A DNA stretch of 13,314 bases from JAZDMK01 sp043800975 (GTDB lineage: Bacteria; Bacteroidota; Bacteroidia; Bacteroidales; JAHJDW01), in the NCBI GenBank assembly GCA_043800975.1, contig JAZDMK010000227.1:1-13314 (forward strand), written 5' to 3'. The position numbers and the translations under genes are program-made. Within the stretch, counting starts at the first letter, position 1, and each line of letters opens with the position of its first letter. This document shows, piece by piece, positions 1-7,170 of this stretch. The notes under the pieces were generated by a model. The model ran no database searches. It had not been told where the DNA came from and was given only the letters and a program-made list of their open reading frames with translations.

Positions 1-1
1 G

Positions 2-376
2 AATTCCGAGAAATCTTCATTTGTAAAAGCCTCTGCTAATTTCCTGTTTGTTTTTGCTGCGGGAATCTATGGCGGATATTTCGGTGCAGGATTGGGTGTA
101 ATCTTAATGGCAGTTCTCAGCCTGATGCTAAGTGAAAGCATGATCCGCATCAATGCACTGAAACAAATAACTTCATTATTTATTAACCTTACTGCTGCCA
201 TTTACTTTGCCTTTTCTCCATTAGTAGAATGGTGGTTTGTTTTGACAATGATGATTGGAGCTATTCTGGGAGGAAATCTGGGAGGAATGACCGCAGGAAA
301 AATCAACGCATCTGTTCTTCGCTGGATTATTGTAATCGCAGGAATAACTATATCCATTTATTATTTTTTCGAATAA
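2..376 (+). CDS. TauE/SafE-family permease, C-terminal part (5' end outside window)
   Basis: The reading frame is open from the first bases of the window and ends at TAA 374-376, so only the last ~124 residues of the protein are present. They are very hydrophobic and form about four membrane segments. A glycine-rich stretch, GIYGGYFGAG (residues ~24-33 of the fragment), and a later GAILGGNLGG segment match the repeated glycine motifs of the TauE/SafE (COG0730) family, integral inner-membrane permeases proposed to export sulfite, sulfoacetate or other organosulfur anions. The substrate cannot be told from this fragment. The true start lies upstream; the TTG at 92 sits inside the conserved glycine motif and is not a start. 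The fluoride channel gene follows after 40 bp, so co-transcription is possible. An unrelated polytopic protein is less likely given the glycine motif. Confidence 0.8.
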   Translation, partial: NSEKSSFVKASANFLFVFAAGIYGGYFGAGLGVILMAVLSLMLSESMIRINALKQITSLFINLTAAIYFAFSPLVEWWFVLTMMIGAILGGNLGGMTAGKINASVLRWIIVIAGITISIYYFFE

Positions 377-416
377 TTTTTCGATCTTTATCGATATTTT
401 AAATCATTCCTTATTT

Positions 417-788
417 ATGAAAGTTTTGTTATTGATTGGATCAGGTAGTTTTATTGGCGGGGTAGCACGCTATCTTATTTCTCAACTAGTTCAAAACCGC
501 AACCCGGGCTCATTTCCTTATGGCACCCTTGTAGTAAATATTGCAGGTTGTTTTTTGATAGGACTTTTATTGGGTCTAATTGAAAAGGGCCATGTTCCTG
601 CTGAATGGAAATTTTTTCTTGCAACAGGAATCTTGGGCGGATTTACAACTTTCTCAGCCTTCTCTCATGAATCCTTTGGAATGATGCAAAACGGGCAACA
701 CACCTATGCGATGTTATACATAACTATAAGCATCGCCGCCGGATTACTTGCGACATTTTTGGGTTTTCTGACTTTAAAATTATTTTAA
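417..788 (+). CDS. crcB: Fluoride-specific ion channel CrcB/FluC
   Basis: The 123-residue, four-helix membrane protein has the usual length of a FluC subunit. FluC forms a dual-topology homodimer in the inner membrane and lets fluoride leave the cytoplasm. Visible signatures are GGVARY near residues 14-19, GTLVVNIAGCFLIG around the conserved Asn41, and GGFTTFSAF at 74-82. The last carries the phenylalanines (F79, F82) of the fluoride-coordinating Phe box and the TTFS turn around the central sodium site. The start ATG at 417 is preceded by AT-rich sequence without an obvious Shine-Dalgarno, as is common in Bacteroidota. I see no fluoride riboswitch in the 40 bp before it. It lies 40 bp after the permease gene and 40 bp before the first caspase-like gene. 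There is a single copy here, consistent with homodimeric FluC. Confidence 0.95.
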   Translation: MKVLLLIGSGSFIGGVARYLISQLVQNRNPGSFPYGTLVVNIAGCFLIGLLLGLIEKGHVPAEWKFFLATGILGGFTTFSAFSHESFGMMQNGQHTYAMLYITISIAAGLLATFLGFLTLKLF

Positions 789-828
789 ATTTTTGATTCA
801 AATAAGCTCACAAATTACCCGCCTGAAT

Positions 829-3243
829 ATGAAAAACAAAAAGAATCGCTTCACCAAAAATTTATTTTCATTCTTTTCTTTATTCCTGTTTTTAGCTTTT
901 AATTTTTTCCCTTCTCATACAAACGCACAAACTGACAGGGGAGTAAAGATCAGTAATACTCCACAGAATTTCACTACTGCATCCAAGCTGGTTGTTATCG
1001 GTGTGTCAAAATATCAGAATATCACATCATTAAATTATGCTCATACTGATGCTTTGGCATTTTATAATTATATGACATCTGGCAACGGGGGAAAAATAGA
1101 TCCTGCCAACGCCAGATTGCTTTTAAATGAAAATGCTACTTCGGTAAAAATAATCGAAACACTCAATTGGCTTTTGGATGTGACGAAAGAAGGAGAAACT
1201 GTAATTTTCTATTTTGCCGGGCATGGTGATCTTGAACGAAAAACCATGTTTAATGAGGGCTTCCTCTTAGCCACAGATGCACCCAAAGTAGTTTATATGG
1301 CAACTGGAACTGTCAGTGTTCACAATCTCCAGTTGTATTTGCAGACCCTGACACAACAAAACAAAGCCAAAGTAATTTTGATAACTGATGCCTGTCATTC
1401 TGGAAAACTGGCCGGAGGATTAGAAGGTGCTGCAAACACGGCAACAGCGCTTCAGAACAATTGGGAAAATACAATTAAAATATTGTCATCCCAACCTGGT
1501 GAACTTTCACAGGAAAGTGAAAAATGGAATGGTGGTGGTGGAGTATTTACCTATTATCTGGTGAAAGGAATGATGGGTTTTGCAGATAAGAATAATGACA
1601 ATAAAGTTACAATAAACGAAATGAATGTTTACCTGATGGATAAAATTCCTGGTGAAACAAATTTTTCGCAAAACCCGTCAATTCAAGGAAATCCAACTAC
1701 TGTCATTTCTTTGGTTGATCCGGTGTACTTTGCATCTGTTAAAAATAAAGAATCTGAAATAAAATTTGACAAAAAAGAAATTGCCAGCAGGGGTTTTGAA
1801 GATGAGTATAAAAATCTTTTAGACAGTGCCACTTATAAAGAATATGAAAAATTCAGATACTGCATCGATCATCATTACCTGATTAAACCTATTGAACAAT
1901 ATAGTTGCGCTGTTGATATTTATTACAAATTAAAGTATGATAAGAAAGCAGCAACTATTATTAATAGCTTGAAATTTTCTTTGTTGAGTGCATTACAATT
2001 TGAAACACAAAAAATTTTAGAGAAATACATTGAAGGTAAAATTCCGGAATTCACTTTTGCACAATTAGACATGGTGCAGGAAATGGAGGCAGCTACAAAG
2101 CTAGTTGACAGCACATACATTCTGAATAAACAGATTAATATACGTTACCTGCTAATCAGTGGAATAATGAATATTAACGTTAATTTTCAGAAAGGGATTC
2201 AATTTCTTGACAGTTGCCTGGTTTTGGATCCCGAAAATACGATTGCCCTTTTATTTAAAGCGTATACCATATATTTTACCAAAGGGGCCAAAGAAGCTAT
2301 TCCATTAGCTGAAAGAGCCCTTTCTATTTCTCCAAAATGGGGATTTGGAAATAATTTGTGTGCTGTAATTTACAATTCCTTGAAGGAGTATGAGAAATCA
2401 ATCTCCTTTTCAAAAAAATGTCTTGAAACTGATTCAACCTCCATCTATGGTTACGCTGAAATTATCAATTCCTACAAATGTTTAAATGATACAATAAAAT
2501 TAAAATTCTATTTCAAAAAACTGGATCAGGCAGCAATATTGACTAAAAACGCAATAGAGCTAATTAGCATTGGGCAAGATTTACTGAGATACAGTCCTAC
2601 CGATACAATGTTTCTAAATAAGACTTTCAAATACTATGAAAGAGCATTTACTTTAGATTCAGTCATAGGAGGCAATTTTGCAACTCTTTCCTATTATTAT
2701 ATGCAAATAAATCAGGTTGAAAGGGCACAACAGTGCTGCATAAGAGCAATTCCGGGTTTCATTTATGCATTAAAAAATAAAATAATGAAATCCGGTGATG
2801 CCTATTTTAACTTATGCTGGTGTTATGCTATGCTAAATAATGAAGAAGAAACTATTAAGTATCATGATTTGGCATTAAATAATGGGTACAAGGATTTTGT
2901 TGCATTTATGAGCCTTTCCGAATTTGACAAACTAAGAAAAAGAGATGATGTTTTTCAAAAATGGTTGATTATCGCTAATGAAAACATTAAAAACTTTCCG
3001 AATGATGAGAGAAATTATTTAAGTCTGTCAGGGTGGTACTCTGAACGTAGCAATATAAAAGAAGCAATAAAAAACTTAGACTCTTTTCTAAATCTAACTA
3101 TAGAAAAAGCTAAATCTAAAGGAAAAGAGATAAAATCCGTTCAACAAAAAACATTAACGCTTCTTGAACAAAGCACCTCTTTTAATAACATACGCCAATC
3201 TAAAGAATACAAAAAACTGATAAATAAATATTTAGATTTATGA
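829..3243 (+). CDS. Exported caspase-like (peptidase C14) protein with TPR tail, paralogue 1
   Basis: This 804-residue protein starts at ATG 829. An in-frame TTG at 793 would put 12 residues before the basic n-region of the signal peptide, so ATG is preferred. A signal peptide occupies residues ~1-33 (TNA|Q cleavage) with no lipobox. A caspase-fold domain spans ~50-305: beta-strand KLVVIGVSKY, catalytic His132 in FYFAGHGD, catalytic Cys189 in ITDACHSG. Asp74 (AHTDA) and Asp187, two before the cysteine, match the acidic S1 pocket of metacaspases and suggest cleavage after Arg/Lys. An EF-hand-like loop lies at 253-264. A linker is followed by degenerate TPR repeats from ~450 to the end. Bacterial caspase homologues are proteases often linked to signalling or programmed death. 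This one should act in the periplasm or beyond. No type IX sorting domain is visible. Its stop overlaps the ATG of a close paralogue. Substrate and role are unknown. Confidence 0.88.
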   Translation: MKNKKNRFTKNLFSFFSLFLFLAFNFFPSHTNAQTDRGVKISNTPQNFTTASKLVVIGVSKYQNITSLNYAHTDALAFYNYMTSGNGGKIDPANARLLLNENATSVKIIETLNWLLDVTKEGETVIFYFAGHGDLERKTMFNEGFLLATDAPKVVYMATGTVSVHNLQLYLQTLTQQNKAKVILITDACHSGKLAGGLEGAANTATALQNNWENTIKILSSQPGELSQESEKWNGGGGVFTYYLVKGMMGFADKNNDNKVTINEMNVYLMDKIPGETNFSQNPSIQGNPTTVISLVDPVYFASVKNKESEIKFDKKEIASRGFEDEYKNLLDSATYKEYEKFRYCIDHHYLIKPIEQYSCAVDIYYKLKYDKKAATIINSLKFSLLSALQFETQKILEKYIEGKIPEFTFAQLDMVQEMEAATKLVDSTYILNKQINIRYLLISGIMNINVNFQKGIQFLDSCLVLDPENTIALLFKAYTIYFTKGAKEAIPLAERALSISPKWGFGNNLCAVIYNSLKEYEKSISFSKKCLETDSTSIYGYAEIINSYKCLNDTIKLKFYFKKLDQAAILTKNAIELISIGQDLLRYSPTDTMFLNKTFKYYERAFTLDSVIGGNFATLSYYYMQINQVERAQQCCIRAIPGFIYALKNKIMKSGDAYFNLCWCYAMLNNEEETIKYHDLALNNGYKDFVAFMSLSEFDKLRKRDDVFQKWLIIANENIKNFPNDERNYLSLSGWYSERSNIKEAIKNLDSFLNLTIEKAKSKGKEIKSVQQKTLTLLEQSTSFNNIRQSKEYKKLINKYLDL

Positions 3244-5348
3244 AAAAACATTTAACACTTTTATCATTTCTGATTTATTCTTTTACCAATACATTCAGCC
3301 AGGTTCAGGACAGAGGAGTACGTCTTGGAAACGAATCTCAAAATTTTTCTGCAGCCACTAAGTTGGTTGTAATCGGAGTTTCAAAATACCAGAATATTCA
3401 ATCATTAAGCTATGCCCATACGGATGCATTGTCATTTTACAATTACATGATTGCACCAGAAGGTGGCAAAATTGATGTAGCAAATAGCAGAATGTTATTG
3501 AATGAAAAAGCCACCGCTGCTAATATTTTCGAATTACTAAACTGGCTTGTAGAAGAAACAAAAGAGAATGAAACAGTCATTTTTTATTTTGCCGGGCATG
3601 GCGATCTTGAAAACAAAACTTTGTCACAGCAGGGATTTTTACTTGCCAATGATGCGCCAAAAGCAGCTTACATGGCAGGCGGAACGGTTGGCGTTTTTTA
3701 TTTACAACAATACCTTGCTACCCTTGTTCAAAAAAACAAAGCGCGTATCATATTAATTACAGATGCTTGTCGCTCGGGAAAACTTGCAGGAGGTTTGGAT
3801 GGAGCAGCAAGTACAACTGCTGCACTGCAGTCTCAGTGGGAAAACACTGTTAAAATTCTTTCCTCACAGCCGGGTGAGCTTTCTTATGAAAGTGACAAAT
3901 GGAACGGCGGTGGTGGCGTTTTTACATACTTTCTTGTGAAAGGCATGATGGGTTTTGCAGATAAAAATCATGATTATAAAATCACATTAAACGAAATCAA
4001 TTTTTATCTGAACGATCATATTCCCAATGAAACCAAATTTTCTCAAAACCCATCCATCAACGGCAACCCGGCCACAGTGCTGGCAACATATGACAGTATA
4101 GCTTTTGCTAAGGTTTCAAAAAATGAGAATTCAATTCAATTAAATACAAATCAAGTTGCGCAAAGAGGTTTTGATGATGATCTGAAAAAACAACTTGACA
4201 CTGCAACATACCATCAATATTCAAATTTCAGATATTGTATTGAACATGATTATTTACTTAGAAAATCTAAAATTTTTGGTTCTGCAAAATCTAATTACGA
4301 AAATCTTAAAAATGATAAAAAAGCTTCTTCCGTTACGAATCTTATGAAATCCTCTCTGATTGCTGCTCTTCAGAATAAAGCACAAATCAGCTTAAACTGT
4401 ATTATGAGTGGAATAAATCCACCCGATTCCATTTCTCCTTTTGAGATTTTTGACGAGTTAGATTACGCTTTATGTCTGATCGATACAAATAATTTAATTT
4501 ACAATCATTTGAAAGCTTTGACATCCATTCTTGTTTGTTATCGGGAAAGCTTTGTTGCATCAACGTTAAAGAACGCTAATGATGCAATTGCATTAGAACC
4601 CGATTTTGCATTTTTATACTTTGTCAGGGGCAATATTTATTTAAGAACATTAAAAGAATACGATCTAGCCATTAAAGACTACAATAAAGCAATTGAGCTA
4701 GCCCCAACCTGGATATGGGCCATAAAGAATCTGGGGCATGCCTATGGTCGATTACAAAAATTTGATGAAGCAATTGCCGCCTATCAGAAATGCATTAAAC
4801 TTGATCCCAATTATACAGACTCTTACATCTCGATGGCTGTGTGCTATGCTAAAATGAATTTGATTGAAAAAGCAAACGAATTCATCAACAAAGCTGATTC
4901 TGTTGCGACTGCTTTAAATAGTTCGGAAGGCATGAGTGAAATTGCTGATTTTTATCAAAGAGGACAGAATATTGAAAAAGCATTAGAGTATTATCACAAA
5001 GCTATTTCAATTGGGACTGTTTACAGTGAGGTATATACTGAGTTAAGCTTATTATACGAGAAAAAGGGGAACATTGAAAAAGCATCCTATTACAAAAATA
5101 TGGGATATGAAAAATTAATTGCAAGAAATCTTGATTTCATTAAGTATAATCCCGATAACAATAGCTTTTACTATAACATAGCTTGCTACAACTCACTTTT
5201 ACAAAAAAAGGATGAGGCGATTAAGTACTTGGAACTGGCACTAGATAAAGGATGGACAAATTTCAAACACATTAAAAAGGATACTGATCTCGATAACATC
5301 AGAAATACAAACGAATTCAAAGTTTTAATTAAAAAATATTCTAAATAA
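3240..5348 (+). CDS. Exported caspase-like (peptidase C14) protein with TPR tail, paralogue 2
   Basis: This 702-residue paralogue of the preceding gene overlaps it by 4 bp (ATGA), implying coupled translation. The signal peptide covers residues 1-20 (TFS|Q). The caspase domain (~40-293) keeps His120 in FYFAGHGD, Cys177 in ITDACRSG, the pocket aspartates Asp62 and Asp175, and an EF-hand-like loop at 241-252. One difference is Arg instead of His directly after the catalytic cysteine. A conserved linker with FRYCIEH is followed by TPR repeats from ~440. These are clearer than in paralogue 1, for example AIKDYNKAIELAP and AIAAYQKCIKLDPN. The last one (YYNIACYNSLLQKKDEAIKY) runs into a terminal IKKDTDLDNIR helix typical of TPR tails. 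The protein is about 100 residues shorter than paralogue 1, all in the TPR part. It is likely a periplasmic protease whose TPRs bind a partner or substrate. The specific function is unknown. Confidence 0.88.
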   Translation: MKKHLTLLSFLIYSFTNTFSQVQDRGVRLGNESQNFSAATKLVVIGVSKYQNIQSLSYAHTDALSFYNYMIAPEGGKIDVANSRMLLNEKATAANIFELLNWLVEETKENETVIFYFAGHGDLENKTLSQQGFLLANDAPKAAYMAGGTVGVFYLQQYLATLVQKNKARIILITDACRSGKLAGGLDGAASTTAALQSQWENTVKILSSQPGELSYESDKWNGGGGVFTYFLVKGMMGFADKNHDYKITLNEINFYLNDHIPNETKFSQNPSINGNPATVLATYDSIAFAKVSKNENSIQLNTNQVAQRGFDDDLKKQLDTATYHQYSNFRYCIEHDYLLRKSKIFGSAKSNYENLKNDKKASSVTNLMKSSLIAALQNKAQISLNCIMSGINPPDSISPFEIFDELDYALCLIDTNNLIYNHLKALTSILVCYRESFVASTLKNANDAIALEPDFAFLYFVRGNIYLRTLKEYDLAIKDYNKAIELAPTWIWAIKNLGHAYGRLQKFDEAIAAYQKCIKLDPNYTDSYISMAVCYAKMNLIEKANEFINKADSVATALNSSEGMSEIADFYQRGQNIEKALEYYHKAISIGTVYSEVYTELSLLYEKKGNIEKASYYKNMGYEKLIARNLDFIKYNPDNNSFYYNIACYNSLLQKKDEAIKYLELALDKGWTNFKHIKKDTDLDNIRNTNEFKVLIKKYSK

Positions 5349-5353
5349 TCGAA

Positions 5354-5800
5354 ATGTTAAAAATTATTTCAGTTGCTATTCTTACTTTGTTTCTTTCTGT
5401 AACTCTTTATGCTCAATCCTCAAATGATATAAAGCAAAATGCCAAAAAAGAAATTCTTCAAGTTCTTTCCTTTCAGGAAAAAGCCTGGAACAAAGGCAAC
5501 CTCGATGAATACATGCAGGGCTACTGGAAAAGTGATTCTTTAAAGTTCATCGGAAGCAAAGGCATACAATACGGCTGGCAGGCCACACTGGATAATTATA
5601 AAAAAAGTTATCCGGATAAAGCCACCATGGGAATTCTTACTTTTTCAAATCTTAATGTTGAACTTTTATCTGAAAATTCCGCATTCATTGTCGGGCAGTG
5701 GCATCTTAAAAGAGAGAAAGGAGATGTGGGCGGATACTTCACTCTTTTGTTTAAAAAGAAAAATAATAATTGGGTTATTATCTGCGACCACTCCTCATAA
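5354..5800 (+). CDS. Exported NTF2-like (SnoaL/DUF4440-type) small protein
   Basis: A 148-residue protein with a signal peptide (residues 1-20, YA|Q). The mature part is the length of a single NTF2-like cone fold. The AWNKGNLDEYMQGYW segment near residues 38-52 and the closing FTLLFKKKNNNWVIICDHSS are typical of SnoaL-like/DUF4440 proteins, where an N-terminal helix with W-x-x-G-(D/N) precedes a curved sheet ending in a GxWxIxxDHxS strand. Such domains can be enzymes or ligand- or peptide-binding modules, and no catalytic set can be assigned here. The gene begins 5 bp after the second caspase-like gene and is followed after 33 bp by a lipoprotein gene, so it almost certainly belongs to the same transcript and acts in the same extracytoplasmic compartment. 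Family assignment is fairly sure; the role is unknown. Confidence 0.8.
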   Translation: MLKIISVAILTLFLSVTLYAQSSNDIKQNAKKEILQVLSFQEKAWNKGNLDEYMQGYWKSDSLKFIGSKGIQYGWQATLDNYKKSYPDKATMGILTFSNLNVELLSENSAFIVGQWHLKREKGDVGGYFTLLFKKKNNNWVIICDHSS

Positions 5801-5833
5801 TTTTAATATGTTTTTATTTAAAAAAAATATCTC

Positions 5834-6385
5834 ATGAAGAAAATCAAAACACTTAGTCTTATCACACTCATTTGTCTCATTGCTGCATGCAGTAATAAGA
5901 AGACAGAAAACACGGATGCACCCAATATGGTAACAGTTAATAAAGTTACTACTGTTATTGATTTAAGTAGCAGTCCCGATTTTGGACAAACACCTGAAAC
6001 AGCTAAAGAAGGCAAATTATTAATCAAAACCATCTTTGATAAGGTTATGGTTGGAAAAGTTAAAACTTATGATGGTTATGACTTTAAAAAAGAGATTACA
6101 CCAAAGGAATTTCTTGCGAGTTTTGAAAGTGTCGATAGTGTAACCATGCCCAATCCCCAAAAACCGGAAAAAGACACGTTAATGGTTATTAAAAAGGAAT
6201 TTAATGTGGAGGATTTTAATGGGATCAGCTTTCAGGAAGAATGGAAAATGGATCAATCCTCTTTAAAATTTGAGAAAAAAGTGCTGGGATTTGCCCCTGT
6301 TATGAGAGTTTACACCACGGATCCGGCTACAGGCAATATAGTTTTTAAAGGTTGGAAAGCCGCTTTCTTTGTGAAAAACCAATAA
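5834..6385 (+). CDS. Lipoprotein with GldN-like C-terminal region (paralogue A)
   Basis: A 183-residue lipoprotein with a basic start, hydrophobic core and lipobox LIAAC, making Cys19 the lipidated residue. It is clearly related to the lipoprotein gene 180 bp downstream. Both have the same length and matching blocks at the same positions: LLIKTIFDKVMVGKVKTYD from residue 62, SFQEEWKMD...KKVLGFAPVMRVY from ~131, and a final IVFKGWKAAFFVK. The order of blocks (a helix plus GK(V/I)xxYD, then an E(E/Q)W-x-(M/F)D...(L/I)GxAP, then a closing aromatic (F/W)(F/W)-V/I strand) resembles what I recall of GldN/PorN, a periplasmic type IX secretion/gliding motor component. That link is inference. The ATG at 5834 is the only sensible start for the signal sequence. 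It is the last gene before the terminator at 6411 and probably part of the caspase operon. Confidence 0.75.
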   Translation: MKKIKTLSLITLICLIAACSNKKTENTDAPNMVTVNKVTTVIDLSSSPDFGQTPETAKEGKLLIKTIFDKVMVGKVKTYDGYDFKKEITPKEFLASFESVDSVTMPNPQKPEKDTLMVIKKEFNVEDFNGISFQEEWKMDQSSLKFEKKVLGFAPVMRVYTTDPATGNIVFKGWKAAFFVKNQ

Positions 6386-6410
6386 TCGGATTCAAAGAGA
6401 ATAAGTATAT

Positions 6411-6438
6411 AAGTCAGCCTAGGCTGACTTTTTTTTTG
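6411..6438 (+). terminator. Intrinsic terminator of the caspase/lipoprotein block
   Basis: A perfect 20-bp palindrome (6411-6430) can fold into an 8-bp stem AAGTCAGC/GCTGACTT with a CTAG loop, followed by an uninterrupted run of T to 6437. This is a classic Rho-independent terminator. It lies 26 bp after the stop of the first lipoprotein gene, so it separates that operon from the paralogous second lipoprotein gene. Confidence 0.9.
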
Positions 6439-6485
6439 TCTCTCATACTAAAATATTTTTTTCATACGTTATATCATTGTCAGCA

Positions 6486-6510
6486 GATGAGTCCCTGACC
6501 AGGAGTCATC
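6486..6510 (+). promoter_or_regulatory. Imperfect inverted repeat upstream of second lipoprotein gene
   Basis: GATGAGTCC and GGAGTCATC flank the 7-base spacer CTGACCA and pair in 8 of 9 positions (one central G/G mismatch). It sits in the 127 bp between the terminator and the second lipoprotein ATG, where that gene's promoter must lie. It could be an operator or a hairpin in the leader RNA. No T-run follows, so it is not a terminator. I see no convincing TAnnTTTG element here. Confidence 0.35.
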
Positions 6511-6565
6511 CGCAGTATTTGCCAACCTTAGTATTTAAATTTTGCTAACCAAAAAAACAAACGCA

Positions 6566-7117
6566 ATGAAAACGCTGAAAATTCTATTGGCAGTGATCGT
6601 GCTCATGAGCGCAGCCTGCCGCGAAAAAACCACCGAAAACAAAGCTGCTCCTTTGCAGTCCGTTACAGATGAAATCATCTATTCGGTTCCTATTATGAAT
6701 CCACTGGATTCTGCTACTACCAATGAAAACCTTGCTCTGGCAGAACGGGAGCTTTTTCTGAAAACAATTTTCGATGCAGCAACAACCGGAAAACTTGTTG
6801 TGTATTCAGATCCTGAATTCAAAACTGTACTGAAGCCGGATGAAATAACAACTGCAGATCCTGTTCCTATTGATACAACTAAAAAGAAAGAGGTGAAAAA
6901 GGATTCTGCAGCTATCAAAATTTCTCCTGTGATTGACTTCAAAAAAATTGAACGGGTTTCATTTATCGAACAGTGGAGCATTGACTCAGCATCGTATTCA
7001 ATCGTAAAAACCATCAAAGGATACAGCCCCTTGATTGGAGTATACATTGAAGACCCAAAATTAAAAACCAAAATTTTTAAAGGCTGGAAGTCGGTTTTCT
7101 GGGTAAAATGTAAATAA
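6566..7117 (+). CDS. Lipoprotein with GldN-like C-terminal region (paralogue B)
   Basis: A 183-residue lipoprotein. ATG 6566 is chosen over an in-frame TTG at 6542 because it places the basic residues right before the hydrophobic core; the lipobox is MSAAC with Cys18 lipidated. It is a diverged paralogue of the lipoprotein ending at 6385. ELFLKTIFDAATTGKLVVY begins at residue 62, VSFIEQWSIDSASYSIVKTI at 131, then GYSPLIGVY, and it closes with IFKGWKSVFWVK. The blocks have the same spacing as in the first copy. The region between them differs, with a Lys/Thr/Asp-rich insert (DTTKKKEVKKDSA). The pattern is reminiscent of the C-terminal part of GldN/PorN, though this is a resemblance from memory, not a computed match. 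It is transcribed on its own, between one terminator at 6411 and another at 7143. It is predicted to be membrane-anchored facing the periplasm. Confidence 0.75.
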   Translation: MKTLKILLAVIVLMSAACREKTTENKAAPLQSVTDEIIYSVPIMNPLDSATTNENLALAERELFLKTIFDAATTGKLVVYSDPEFKTVLKPDEITTADPVPIDTTKKKEVKKDSAAIKISPVIDFKKIERVSFIEQWSIDSASYSIVKTIKGYSPLIGVYIEDPKLKTKIFKGWKSVFWVKCK

Positions 7118-7142
7118 CGCAATATCGTGCTGACACGACCCC

Positions 7143-7170
7143 GGGGTTGCACTGCGGCAACCCCTTTTTT
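7143..7170 (+). terminator. Intrinsic terminator after second lipoprotein gene
   Basis: GGGGTTGC (7143-7150) and GCAACCCC (7157-7164) form a perfect 8-bp GC-rich stem with a 6-base loop, followed by a T-rich run from 7165. It acts on rightward transcripts. The T-run overlaps the stop codon of the leftward toxin gene (7169-7171), so the two convergent genes are packed tightly. For the leftward transcript the hairpin is not followed by T residues, so it is probably one-directional. Confidence 0.88.

Noticed and set aside
1..6. GAATTC at the first base as a cloning junction
   Set aside because: The same EcoRI site occurs at about nine other places in the window, so its position at base 1 is not evidence of a clone end.
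92..376. TTG at 92 as start of a 94-residue membrane protein
   Set aside because: The frame is open to the window edge, and the upstream residues contain part of the family's glycine motif, so the gene is cut by the window, not short.
377..416. Fluoride riboswitch before crcB
   Set aside because: Only 40 AT-rich bases separate the genes, and I see no pseudoknot or conserved fluoride aptamer elements; TCGATCTTTATCGATA is a weak local repeat.
793..828. TTG at 793 as start of the first caspase gene
   Set aside because: It adds 12 residues in front of a normal signal peptide; the ATG at 829 puts the Lys-rich n-region at the very N-terminus.
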